Shown: positions 7,556 through 15,432, numbered from the stretch's first letter. The stretch: 17,405 nucleotides of DNA from Chlamydiia bacterium (GCA_023269335.1 JAHFTM010000008.1:1-17405); one strand, 5' to 3'. Translations and numbers: made by a program. Notes: generated by a model not told the origin, from the letters alone.

Positions 7556-8659
7556 TTATTTTAAAAAAAGCTCTTTTACCTTTACTGACGCATGCAGGTT
7601 CATGAGATAGCAGTCTGCCAAGACAAGAAGGGACATAGCTTTGCATACAGGCACTGCCCGAATTGCAACACAGGGGTCATGGCGTGAGCCTTCAGGGTAG
7701 ACAAGCTTTTGAGTTTTGCCCGTCATATCCACTGTTGCCTGCTCTTTTTGAATGCTGGAGGCCGGCTTGAAATGAGTGCGTACAATTAGTGGCATGCCAT
7801 TTGTAATGCCACCAAGAACTCCGCCTGCGTGATTTGTGCTACAGCTTATTTTTCCATCCTGACTGCAAAAAAGATCGTTGTGTTGCGAGCCCAAAAGCTG
7901 TGCTGCAACAATACCATCACCAATCTCAAATGCTTTGGCAGCAGGCAGGCTCATCATCGCAGAAGCAAGCTTGGCTTCTACCTTTTCAAAGATAGGATCG
8001 CCAAGACCAACAGGAACATTAAAAGCCACACACTCGACGACTCCGCCGACAGAATCACCTGCGTCTTTTGCCTTTTCGATCTCTGCCTGCATCTCCTCCT
8101 CATCACTATTGGTCAGGCAAAAAAGAAGAGGACGCACTACTGCATCACCCATTTGTGCCTGCTCTATAGAAGAATAGCTACCACAAGCTTTGAGATAAGA
8201 GACAACTTTTACACCTACTGTATCTAATAGTTTTTCAGCAACAGCGCCTGCTGCCACACGGCAAGCAGTCTCGCGAGCAGAGGCCCTACCACCACCACGA
8301 AAATCAAAAATACCATATTTCTGAAGATAGGTAAAGTTGGCATGTCCGGGACGTAACAGCTCTTTTATAGGTTCATATTTTGATGAATCTTGATCTTCAT
8401 TGTTTATTAAAAGAGCAATTGGACAGCCGGTCGTTATGCCCTCAAAAACACCTGAAAGAATTTCTACTTGATCTTTTTCTTTTCTGGCACTGACAAGAGA
8501 ATTTCTTCCGGGCAGGCGCGCATTCAACGCTCGCTGAATATCTTCACCTGAAAGCTCAACACCGGCAGGGCAGCCATCAATCACACAGCCAATAGATGAG
8601 CCATGCGACTCACCCCACGACGTCATGCGAAACAGCGTACCAAAACTATTACTACCCAC
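7556..8659 (-). CDS. aroC: Chorismate synthase
   Basis: 367 aa from a GTG at 8659. That start has GTAGGGAG at 5-base spacing, whereas the in-frame GTG at 8665 would overlap this ribosome site. The enzyme makes chorismate from EPSP using reduced FMN, the last step of the shared aromatic pathway. Marks: SNSFGTLFR at the amino end, WGESHG (15-20, His19), IDGCPAG, the RPGHANF loop with the second catalytic His, FRGGGRASARETACRVAAGA, and near the end SRHDPCVAIRAVPVCKAM. Length matches the usual 350-370. It is the last gene of the aro unit and lies 67 bases after an unknown gene; that gap contains a small hairpin. Confidence 0.95.
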   Translation of the reverse strand: MGSNSFGTLFRMTSWGESHGSSIGCVIDGCPAGVELSGEDIQRALNARLPGRNSLVSARKEKDQVEILSGVFEGITTGCPIALLINNEDQDSSKYEPIKELLRPGHANFTYLQKYGIFDFRGGGRASARETACRVAAGAVAEKLLDTVGVKVVSYLKACGSYSSIEQAQMGDAVVRPLLFCLTNSDEEEMQAEIEKAKDAGDSVGGVVECVAFNVPVGLGDPIFEKVEAKLASAMMSLPAAKAFEIGDGIVAAQLLGSQHNDLFCSQDGKISCSTNHAGGVLGGITNGMPLIVRTHFKPASSIQKEQATVDMTGKTQKLVYPEGSRHDPCVAIRAVPVCKAMSLLVLADCYLMNLHASVKVKELFLK

Positions 8660-8679
8660 ACCCACTCCCTACAAAATTG

Positions 8680-8698
8680 GTATCGCAGTAGATACTGC
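8680..8698 (-). repeat. Small inverted repeat before aroC
   Basis: Two competing stems share these bases: GTATC/GATAC around GCAGTA (8680-8695) and GCAGTA/TACTGC with a two-base middle (8685-8698). It lies in the 67-base gap ahead of aroC, about 20 bases before the start. No T-tract follows on the minus strand, so it is not a clear terminator. It could affect mRNA processing or be chance. Confidence 0.3.
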
Positions 8699-8726
8699 TG
8701 CTCAGCTTGCTAAATAACAAGTTTTT

Positions 8727-9119
8727 TTAATGCTTCTTAACAGCTTTTTGCAGTGCTTTAACAGCATGCTCGTTTTTAGCGGCTTCAATTCTTTCTACAC
8801 ACCTTCTAAACACTTCATTGATGATGTATTTTTCTATAGCTCCATGGCCGCGCTTGAGCTGTGCTTGTATATCTTTTCTAGCCTTCACATTTAGTTCGGC
8901 CGAATAATTACCTTGTCTGTCTCGGATTACTTTGAACCGTCGGGTGGATTTTTTACTTGTCACAGTGAGGGAAATTCTATCATGACTTTTGAATTCTATT
9001 TTCTTGAATACTTTTTTTGCAATCAGCTCTTCAATCTCTTTCTTACAACTACTAAGATCCACACTCTCCGGAACAACATCTATTGTTGGAAATGGATTAT
9101 TACGAACAATTCTCACCAT
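8727..9119 (-). CDS. Unknown basic 131-aa protein inside the aro unit
   Basis: 131 aa from the ATG at 9119, beginning MVRIVRNNPFPTIDVV; a TTG four codons earlier is possible. It lies between aroK (70-base gap) and aroC (67-base gap) on the same strand. The product is Lys/Arg-rich with no signal peptide or membrane segment. A beta-like middle (KKIEFKSHDRISLTVTSKKSTRRFKVIRDRQG, split here for reading: strand, turn, strand) is followed by a long charged helix with RGHGAIEKYIINEVFRRC and a Lys-rich tail. I do not recognise the family. The strong basic charge would fit nucleic-acid or ribosome binding. Its position suggests co-transcription with chorismate genes but does not show a role in that pathway. 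The AT-rich gap 9120-9201 could hold its own promoter, but no clear hexamer pair is seen. Confidence 0.7.
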   Translation of the reverse strand: MVRIVRNNPFPTIDVVPESVDLSSCKKEIEELIAKKVFKKIEFKSHDRISLTVTSKKSTRRFKVIRDRQGNYSAELNVKARKDIQAQLKRGHGAIEKYIINEVFRRCVERIEAAKNEHAVKALQKAVKKH

Positions 9120-9201
9120 ATAAATTACCAATCTCTTTTAATTATTAAACAAATACTAAAACATCAATATAATAAGTGAATTAACAAATTTTAGCAACTA
9201 T

Positions 9202-9732
9202 TCAATAAAATTTTGCATAGTCCTGAAGTTCATGGTGACAACAAATCTTGTCAAGCACCTGATCGTTTACGAGTCCCTGTAAAAAAATCGTCTCGTTTGC
9301 AAGCTGTGAAAAGACTTTATGCCTCTCCGTAAATAACTTCTCAAACGCCTCTTTTTTATTTGATAAATAAGAGGGTAGCGGGATGCCTTGTAGCCTCTTA
9401 TATAACTCTTCATACGGAAGATATAAATATAAAAGCCTGCCTGCTTTTTTAATAGCTCTCTGGCTCTGTTTATTTGTAAGTGACCCTCCTCCCAAGGCTA
9501 TGATCACCTCTTTTTTCTCACAAAGCGCTAAAACAATTGCAGCTTCCTGTTTGCGAAATTCCTCTTCACCAACTCTCAAACAAAAATCGCGTACTGAACT
9601 ACTTGGCATTTCTTTGTTTTTTTCAAGCAGCTGTTCATCACTATCAAAAAAATCACGTTTTAATTTTTGACTGACAAGCCTACCAAAATAAGTTTTACCA
9701 ACTCCTTGAAAACCACATAAAATAATATTCAT
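9202..9732 (-). CDS. aroK: Shikimate kinase
   Basis: 176 aa. Phosphorylates shikimate at the 3-hydroxyl with ATP. Walker A is GFQGVGKT (7-14); shikimate-binding acids are in FFDSDEQ (Asp30, Asp32); Arg60 sits in GEEEFRKQE; the glycine loop is ALGGGSL (79-85); and the late Arg137 in TERHKVF matches the conserved arginine after the lid. The lid itself reads QGIPLPSYL where most shikimate kinases have RRPLL, so the usual lid arginine is missing or moved. The ATG overlaps the aroDEA stop as ATGA, with GAGG four bases ahead, so it is coupled to the fusion gene. Length matches the family (about 170). Confidence 0.9.
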   Translation of the reverse strand: MNIILCGFQGVGKTYFGRLVSQKLKRDFFDSDEQLLEKNKEMPSSSVRDFCLRVGEEEFRKQEAAIVLALCEKKEVIIALGGGSLTNKQSQRAIKKAGRLLYLYLPYEELYKRLQGIPLPSYLSNKKEAFEKLFTERHKVFSQLANETIFLQGLVNDQVLDKICCHHELQDYAKFY

Positions 9733-12284
9733 CGCACCTCACGCATCACTTTTGCAAGGTCCTGAAAAAATCCTGGATAACTTTTCTTTACACAGCTTAT
9801 GTTATGTATCATCGTCGGTCCCTTAGCGTTTAAAGCAGCAACTGCAAGTGCCATTGCCAGGCGATGATCGCCGTTTGAGCAAGTCACTGCGCCCTGAAGA
9901 GCTGATTTTCTTACGATGAAGCCATCTTTTCGCTCTTCAATGTCGGCACCCATTTTCTTTAACTCGCTTGTGATACTAGAAAGACGATCAGACTCCTTAT
10001 CACGAGCAATTTCAGCGTTATAAATAAGCGTCTCGCCCTCAGAAAAAGCTCCTATCACTGCTAGAATAGTCACCATGTCAATACAGTCATTACAGTCAAT
10101 GGAAGCTCCATAAAGCGTCTGTGGACCTTTTACTGTAATTGTATTTCTTTTTTCGTCGATAAAAAATTTGGCACCCATCTTCTGTAAAATATAAAGCAGT
10201 TTTTTATCTCCTTGAGAGTCATCAAGGCACACACCTTCAATTGTCAGCTCCGATTCTGTAAACAGAGCCGCTGTCAAAGGATAGGCAAGAGAGCTTAAAT
10301 CACCTGGCACTTCATATTCAAAAGCCCTAAAGCTCTTTGCACCACGCACCTTAAAGCATGTATAATCGTTGTAGACAACTTCTACGCCCATTTTCTTTAA
10401 CCATTCCAAGGTCAAAGCAACCCAAGGCTTTTCTCCTGGATTTCTAACTCGTATTTCAGTTGTGCCTTCAAGTAGGCTGGCAGCTATTAAAAGACTAGAA
10501 ACTGGTTGTGAATCTTGCCCATCAATTTCACATATGCCTGATTGAATAGGCCCAGAAATGTAAAGCGGAGCATGGTTTTGATTGGATTTCACTTTAGCTC
10601 CAAGCATGCAAAGTCCCTCAACTAATGCTTTGCATGAGCGTCTTTTTTTTGTCGTCTCATCACCAAAGATGAGTGCCTCTTCAGAAAATAACCCTAAAAC
10701 AGCCCCTACAAAGCGCAACACGATACCTGAATTTTTAGCATCAATGCTTGTGGACACAAGCTCTCTTTTTTCCCCAATGCCTTCGATTATCATAGTTTTT
10801 TCATAACACTCTACTTTTGCCCCAAGAGCTCTACAAGCTGCAATCATTGCTTCTGTGTCAGGTGAATTCAAAGGATTTTTGATAAGCGATCGTCCTTCTG
10901 CAAGCGTAGCAAATAAAAGCGCGCGCAACGTCTGCGACTTCGAAGGAGGAAGCTGCATTGTGCCATTAAGGCTTGACGAGACGATCTGAACACTCTCATC
11001 ATTGCACCAAATAGCTAGCTGTTTAGCAGCTTGATAAAGCCACATGCGCTGCCCTGAAATAACTTTGCCACCTTGTTGCTGAATACCCTCAAGAAAGGCT
11101 GTTGTCTCTTTGATGCTCACATCAAGTGCTACAGCATCATTTTTTACATCGCCTACTTGCACATCAAAATCAGCGCTTGTAGCATTGACGAGCAAATCAA
11201 AATCTTTCATCTCCAACTTTTCAAGCACTTTTATTTTGTGCTTTTGCGCCAGCAATTGTGCCTTTTCATAGGTTCTATTATAGATAGTCAAGTGCGCACC
11301 GCGCTTGAGAGCTTCTTGACAGATTGCCTCTCCAGTAGCTCCAGAACCTATAATGAGCATCTTTTTTCCAGCGACTAAAATCTGTTCTTCAATAGCATCC
11401 AGTGCACCGCTTCCATCGGTGTTGTAAAGAAAAGTTTGGCCCTCTTTGAAATGAACGGTATTGTAAGGAGATTCTTTATCAAAGCACTGTTTTAAGGGCT
11501 GTGTCACGCTTAAGCCGCGAAAACCAAGTGTTTGAAAATAGGGCAGCGCTTGTAAAAATTCCTCTTTTATAAGCGGCACTTTTACGTAGACTGCATCCAT
11601 TTGCATAGCATGGAAATTTGCATTGTGAATCAGGTCTGAATAGCTTTTATCAAGCGACTCACCAACAAGTGCAAAAAGAGTACTTCCAGGACTTAGTTTT
11701 TCGTAACGATAGACCTCTTTTAATAAAACAGCGTCAATTTGCCCGGCAGCAGTTTCTCTATTTTTACTTTGTGATGCATAGGTCCAAACAGCTCCAAAAA
11801 CAGGCTGCAAGATTCGTGTAAAGCTTGCCTTTTCACCCATGCAAAAAGCAACTAGTGGAAAAAGAGAAGAGTGCTTTTGTAAAAAAGAGAGCATCCTCAA
11901 ACCATCGAGAGCACTTTCGGCATGACTAACAATTTTAATAACATCGCAATCAAATGAGCGCAAATGCCAAAAAATCTCTTCCAAATTTTCCGGTGTCTTT
12001 TCAAAATCATGAAAGGAAGCGATAATTTTCACATGAGGATAACTTGTACGTATTGTATCAAAAAGCTCTTTTGGCATGCTAGCTGGCACATCTACATACT
12101 TGGGATTGCAGGCTGCAAGCTGTAAAATAAGCTTAAAAGATGGTTTTAGATCACAGCGCAAGATATAGGGAGAAAAAGGCTGTGCCATTACTGGCAGCAC
12201 ATCTGTCCTTAGCTCGAGATAATCAGAAGCAGCAGACTGAATTAGTTCTAGCTGATTGTGACAAAGCGAAACAATGATCGTCAT
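9729..12284 (-). CDS. aroDEA: Trifunctional AroD-AroE-AroA fusion: dehydroquinase, shikimate dehydrogenase, EPSP synthase
   Basis: 851 aa in one frame. Residues 1 to about 198 are type I 3-dehydroquinate dehydratase: LELRTD (23-28), ASFHDF with His92, Schiff-base Lys117 in DVIKIV, and FCMGEKASFTRI. Residues about 203-430 are shikimate dehydrogenase: KSYSDLIHN (213-221), SVTQPLK with Lys265, NTDGSG with Asp290, the NADP loop IIGSGATGEA (311-320), NRT, and Q418/Q422 in the last helix. Residues about 433-851 are EPSP synthase: LPPSKSQTLRALL (Lys449, Arg454), KNSGIVLRF, GQDSQPVSSLL, CNDCIDM with catalytic Asp735, RDKESDRL, DHRLAMAL and a final KKSYPGFF. All three parts look catalytically complete. 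Chlamydia fuses only aroD-aroE and keeps aroA separate. Start overlaps the aroB stop (ATGA) and stop overlaps the aroK start (ATGA). The AroD part is shorter than the usual 225-250. Confidence 0.95.
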   Translation of the reverse strand: MTIIVSLCHNQLELIQSAASDYLELRTDVLPVMAQPFSPYILRCDLKPSFKLILQLAACNPKYVDVPASMPKELFDTIRTSYPHVKIIASFHDFEKTPENLEEIFWHLRSFDCDVIKIVSHAESALDGLRMLSFLQKHSSLFPLVAFCMGEKASFTRILQPVFGAVWTYASQSKNRETAAGQIDAVLLKEVYRYEKLSPGSTLFALVGESLDKSYSDLIHNANFHAMQMDAVYVKVPLIKEEFLQALPYFQTLGFRGLSVTQPLKQCFDKESPYNTVHFKEGQTFLYNTDGSGALDAIEEQILVAGKKMLIIGSGATGEAICQEALKRGAHLTIYNRTYEKAQLLAQKHKIKVLEKLEMKDFDLLVNATSADFDVQVGDVKNDAVALDVSIKETTAFLEGIQQQGGKVISGQRMWLYQAAKQLAIWCNDESVQIVSSSLNGTMQLPPSKSQTLRALLFATLAEGRSLIKNPLNSPDTEAMIAACRALGAKVECYEKTMIIEGIGEKRELVSTSIDAKNSGIVLRFVGAVLGLFSEEALIFGDETTKKRRSCKALVEGLCMLGAKVKSNQNHAPLYISGPIQSGICEIDGQDSQPVSSLLIAASLLEGTTEIRVRNPGEKPWVALTLEWLKKMGVEVVYNDYTCFKVRGAKSFRAFEYEVPGDLSSLAYPLTAALFTESELTIEGVCLDDSQGDKKLLYILQKMGAKFFIDEKRNTITVKGPQTLYGASIDCNDCIDMVTILAVIGAFSEGETLIYNAEIARDKESDRLSSITSELKKMGADIEERKDGFIVRKSALQGAVTCSNGDHRLAMALAVAALNAKGPTMIHNISCVKKSYPGFFQDLAKVMREVR

Positions 12285-13375
12285 GATTTTTTAACAAATT
12301 GAGTATTAATCCAGTCAAAAAGCTTGAAAAGCTCGTTGTCAGTCACCTCATGGCAGTAGGCATCGCCAATCACATGTGGCTTTCCAGCATCTTTTAAAAG
12401 GACAAAGCGGGGTCTATTGAATTTCGCTTTTTTATCATGCGAAAGTGCTTGCTGCCACTCTGAATGCGCATAGCTTTTTGGAAGAGTCAACTGTAGACCA
12501 ATAGCCTCTATCAAGGTAGCCATACGTGCTGCCTGCTCTATGGAAAGCATGTTCAGCTGCTGAGCAAGCTGACACTCGGCTATGATACCGATGGCAACAG
12601 CTTTACCGTGCGATATACCAAAACCAACAAGTGACTCTATGGCATGACCAATAGTATGGCCGAAATTAAGAAGATGGCGTTTATTGGGAATAGCTACTGA
12701 CTCTTCTACAATCTGCTTTTTGAAGCTAACACTCTCAGCTATTTGTCGTATCAACACCTCATTATCTTTTCTTAAGACAGCATCAATATTTTTTTCTAAA
12801 TCAAAAGTTGCCTTTGGGCCACTTAAAAGGGCATGTTTTGCCATTTCTACGAGGCCATTTTGCATCTCAACATGAGGTAGGCTGTCTAAAAAATTTACGT
12901 CGATATATACTTTTTCAGGGTGATAAATTGTGCCGATAAGGTTTTTGGCATTTCCTACATTCACGCCGTTTTTTCCGCCTATGGCAGCGTCACACATAGC
13001 AAGCAGGGTGCTAGGGACGGCATAGTAGGGAAGGCCTCTACAAAATGTAGATGCCACAAAGCCAACGAGATCTAAAATAGTGCCTCCACCAATAGCTATA
13101 AGAAGCGTTTCATGATTACAACCCATGCGAATAAGTTCATCTTCAACCCACTCTTTCATCTTCCTAGTTTTCGTCCGCTCACCGCCATAAAGATGCAAAA
13201 CCTCTTCTGTAGTGCCAAGCTTACTCACAATCTTCTTTGAAATAGCATGATCAACAATGATGATACGGCGTGGATAGGGGTGGTCAATTTGAAAGTTTTT
13301 GCTGCCAATCCAAATACAAGTGTGACTTTTGCGCGCTGGTAAATTATATTCTAAAGAAAAGGAGAGATTCTGCAT
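12281..13375 (-). CDS. aroB: 3-dehydroquinate synthase
   Basis: 364 aa. Converts DAHP to 3-dehydroquinate with NAD and a divalent metal. Marks: GGERTKTRKMKEW (64-76), the NAD loop AIGGGTILDLVGFVAS (94-109), a lysine-rich substrate region GGKNGVN (133-139), and metal ligands Glu177 in GLVEMAKHAL, His240 in LNFGHTIGHAIE and His256 in ISHGKAVAIG. Length matches the family (about 360). It is the first gene of the aro unit. Its stop overlaps the aroDEA start as ATGA with no ribosome site of note, so translation of the fusion probably depends on aroB. It is transcribed divergently from an exported-protein gene across 63 bases. Confidence 0.95.
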   Translation of the reverse strand: MQNLSFSLEYNLPARKSHTCIWIGSKNFQIDHPYPRRIIIVDHAISKKIVSKLGTTEEVLHLYGGERTKTRKMKEWVEDELIRMGCNHETLLIAIGGGTILDLVGFVASTFCRGLPYYAVPSTLLAMCDAAIGGKNGVNVGNAKNLIGTIYHPEKVYIDVNFLDSLPHVEMQNGLVEMAKHALLSGPKATFDLEKNIDAVLRKDNEVLIRQIAESVSFKKQIVEESVAIPNKRHLLNFGHTIGHAIESLVGFGISHGKAVAIGIIAECQLAQQLNMLSIEQAARMATLIEAIGLQLTLPKSYAHSEWQQALSHDKKAKFNRPRFVLLKDAGKPHVIGDAYCHEVTDNELFKLFDWINTQFVKKS

Positions 13376-13399
13376 TTACTAACCAAAATTTGTTGAACT

Positions 13400-13408
13400 T
13401 GCTATACT
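13400..13408 (+). promoter_or_regulatory. Extended -10 promoter for the exported-protein gene
   Basis: TGCTATACT: a TATACT -10 hexamer (13403-13408) preceded by the TGn of extended -10 promoters, which can work without a good -35; none is seen at proper spacing. Transcription would begin near 13415, about 24 bases before the ATG at 13439. The same 63 bases must also hold the aroB promoter on the other strand, for which I see no clear pair. Confidence 0.35.
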
Positions 13409-13438
13409 AAGAGGTATTCAAAAAAATGAGCTATCAAA

Positions 13439-14209
13439 ATGCATGAAAGGCGCACTTTTTTTTTCACTCTCTGCTTATGTATCAGTACCTGCTTACTTAC
13501 CATTCCTGCTTTTGGAATCACCTTACTCGATGAATTCAGCAAAGCAAAAGAGGGTGATTTTGCCGTTTTTGAACAGCAGAAACAGATCACACTGTTTCGC
13601 ATCGCAAAAAAAACAGACAAAGAAATGACCATAGAGGAAGTGACAGCAACAGCAAAACCTGCTGATTTGAACTGGCAAGCATGGCTGACGAAAGGGGCTC
13701 CCACACATACTTCTTGGACGCTGAGCCGCTTTGACTTGACAACCGGGACCATTGAGTCCATTTATTCCTATGGGACAAATGAGTGGATACAAACTGATAG
13801 TACAGGAAACGCGACTTTTACCTTCCTTCCCACGCTCTTTACTCTGCCACTAGTTGCTGTTGCTGAAAATGATCGCAAGCGGATCGGTCCACCACCAGAA
13901 TCTGACGAGCATGATAGAAGAAAACTGTGGGTTCCCAAGGCTATTTTCCAAGGCAAAGCTCACCTCGTGCCCTTTTATGTCTTTCGGGTGGAATGGCCAA
14001 AAGATGTGACTGAACTTTCGGGGAAGGCAATCTATTTATATATCCCATATTCCAAAGAAAATCAGAGTGGCAAATTCGAAAACAACGACTGTTTAAACTA
14101 CTTCCCTTATTGGGTTGAAGTGGTAGGCAAAATCAGCAAAGTGAAGCTGCGTGTGATTGACTCAGGGAAAAATCTGACTTCACCTGCTACTTTACCTACA
14201 TTACAATAG
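13439..14209 (+). CDS. Exported protein of unknown function, next to aroB
   Basis: 256 aa from the ATG at 13439. A clear signal peptide: MHERR, hydrophobic core FFFTLCLCISTCLLTI, cut likely after PAFG (about residue 26). The mature part is beta-rich with regular alternation (KQITLFRIAKK; SIYSYGTNEWIQ; LYIPYSKENQ) and Pro-Pro-Pro near residue 150, so it is probably periplasmic or outer-membrane associated. I do not recognise catalytic motifs. In Chlamydia trachomatis, from memory, the gene beside aroDE (CT371) is a predicted exported or outer-membrane protein of similar size; position suggests a relationship but I cannot align them here. A second ATG at 13443 is out of frame. The ribosome site is weak (GAG, 8 bases before the start). 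Confidence 0.85.
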   Translation: MHERRTFFFTLCLCISTCLLTIPAFGITLLDEFSKAKEGDFAVFEQQKQITLFRIAKKTDKEMTIEEVTATAKPADLNWQAWLTKGAPTHTSWTLSRFDLTTGTIESIYSYGTNEWIQTDSTGNATFTFLPTLFTLPLVAVAENDRKRIGPPPESDEHDRRKLWVPKAIFQGKAHLVPFYVFRVEWPKDVTELSGKAIYLYIPYSKENQSGKFENNDCLNYFPYWVEVVGKISKVKLRVIDSGKNLTSPATLPTLQ

Positions 14210-14508
14210 TTGTGAACACAAGAAGATCGTAAAAAAAATAAAGCAACCCCTTCCCAGATTTGGGACTTACATCAACATAAAATACTTATTACAAGTAACT
14301 TATATATATACTTCTAGGGGCAATCCTTGGCTCGTAGAAATAGCCTGCAACAAGATATCATCAGAAACTAACAACTCATTAACACAAAACCCACAAAAAA
14401 AGGTACTTTCTATGAAAACAAGGAGAACAAAAAGAGAACAAAAACAGTGACGACGACTTTCTCTTGTTTTATTTTTTCCTCCATACCGTCTTCTTTATAG
14501 CTGTAATT
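14210..14508. other. 299-base gap with no convincing gene
   Basis: A-rich on the plus strand. A five-pair stem TCCCA-GATT-TGGGA lies at 14252-14265. On the minus strand it is followed, after about 11 bases, by a T-rich stretch at 14231-14241, so it is at best a weak terminator for minus-strand transcription. A direct repeat of AGAACAAAAA occurs at 14424-14433 and 14435-14444. A plus frame stays open from 14178 to 14450 (about 90 codons) but has no usual start before an ATG at 14413, and a minus frame is open from about 14498 to 14300 also without ATG. These may be chance or gene remnants. No tRNA or known RNA gene is seen. Confidence 0.5.
14410..14484 (-). CDS. Doubtful 24-aa hydrophobic peptide frame
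   Basis: ATG at 14484, TAG at 14410-14412. The peptide has a charged start (MEEKIKQEK) and then an unbroken hydrophobic run VVVTVFVLFLFSLFS, the layout of small single-pass membrane peptides. It begins 25 bases after the stop of the 294-aa gene, on the same strand. The ribosome site is only a weak AAGAAG. T-rich DNA easily encodes Phe/Leu runs by chance, so this is listed as a possibility only. Confidence 0.2.
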   Translation of the reverse strand: MEEKIKQEKVVVTVFVLFLFSLFS

Positions 14509-15393
14509 TTATGGTTTTTGCAGGTTATTCAGATAGCGTTGCAATGCTTTCAGTGTTGGGAGTGTATCCACTCCACCCACTCCGTTTTGCTCACTTTGAG
14601 GCCTGATATAAACATAAGCTGTAGAATTTATTCGACGAGCTGTGAATGGTACATGTTCTACTCTAGCCCCATCATGCTTATCTAGTTTACTCAAAATAAA
14701 TCCTTCAATGTTTTGAGGATCCCCTCGAAGAAGTAAAAATGTTCTTCGCTCTTCAGGATGAGACTGTCTTAGCTCATAAAGCAGTTCTTCGCTCATTTTC
14801 TTGTCATAGTCACGAAAAGCTTTTTTAATTATTTTATCCTCGCCGAAGAGCTTCTTAAGATGAATTGCTGTCTCAAGCTTCTCTTCAAGGCGACAGAGCA
14901 CTTTGTGTTTATTTTCTAAAACTTGAACAAGTACTTTCAAATTTCTTGTGAAAGCCCCCTTTATTTGTGTGACAATAGCAGCAAAAAGATAGCCAATTAC
15001 AGGAAGGTTAATCAGCCACTGCCACCTATCTACCAACCGATTTTTTATCTTTTCACCTATGGCTTGCACATAACGCTTATGCTGGGCTACCTCACAACGT
15101 ACCTTCAGCACCACATTCTTCTGATAGTCTTGAAGGCAAGAAAAGGAGCCTGACATGAGGTAGTAGCTATAGTCTGAACTTGTAATCTCTTCTAGCTGTT
15201 TTAAGCGCTCATAGACGTGCTTTATTGTCGCAATACCTCTGCCTCTAATTTCAAAGCGCTGTTGATAATTATCTCTAACATCCCAGTTGCCGGTTAACGG
15301 ATCAAGAGTTGCAAAGCGATGACTCAGCTGCACTGGTGATAGATTAAAATCGAAATTTGTACTTGAAGAGGTGCTGTGGCTTTGCGTTATCAT
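14509..15393 (-). CDS. Unknown 294-aa protein with one hydrophobic segment
   Basis: The start is the ATG at 15393, with AAAGG at 7-base spacing; a GTG at 15420 and an ATG at 15408 lie upstream but lack such a site. The protein starts MITQSHSTSSS, a Ser/Thr-rich, poorly structured amino end typical of type III secretion signals. A helical region follows (about 50-120). Near 124-144 is a hydrophobic stretch (WLINLPVIGYLFAAIV) with basic residues on both sides, possibly one membrane helix. Another long charged helix runs from about 150 to 225, then a mixed tail ends in YLNNLQKP. No enzyme motif is recognised. Effector or inclusion-membrane roles are inference. It is divergent from lepB across a 210-base regulatory spacer. 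Confidence 0.75.
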   Translation of the reverse strand: MITQSHSTSSSTNFDFNLSPVQLSHRFATLDPLTGNWDVRDNYQQRFEIRGRGIATIKHVYERLKQLEEITSSDYSYYLMSGSFSCLQDYQKNVVLKVRCEVAQHKRYVQAIGEKIKNRLVDRWQWLINLPVIGYLFAAIVTQIKGAFTRNLKVLVQVLENKHKVLCRLEEKLETAIHLKKLFGEDKIIKKAFRDYDKKMSEELLYELRQSHPEERRTFLLLRGDPQNIEGFILSKLDKHDGARVEHVPFTARRINSTAYVYIRPQSEQNGVGGVDTLPTLKALQRYLNNLQKP

Positions 15394-15418
15394 ATAACTA
15401 CCTTTCATTATTGTTTCC

Positions 15419-15432
15419 ACTCGACGTCGAGT
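15419..15432. repeat. Perfect 14-base palindrome in the leader of the 294-aa gene
   Basis: ACTCGACGTCGAGT reads the same on both strands. It lies 26 bases before the minus-strand ATG at 15393 and just downstream of the candidate promoter at 15450-15476, at about +11 to +24 of the transcript. It could be an operator for a dimeric repressor or a self-pairing RNA element. About one perfect palindrome of this length is expected by chance in a window this size, so position is the main argument. Confidence 0.35.

Noticed and set aside
7878..8227. Plus-strand frames of about 100-130 codons opposite aroC
   Set aside because: Shadows of the aroC coding sequence, which carries all chorismate synthase motifs.
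13443..13628. Alternative ATG at 13443 giving a 61-codon frame with a hydrophobic start
   Set aside because: Out of frame with the 256-codon gene, which has a full signal peptide and a much longer frame.
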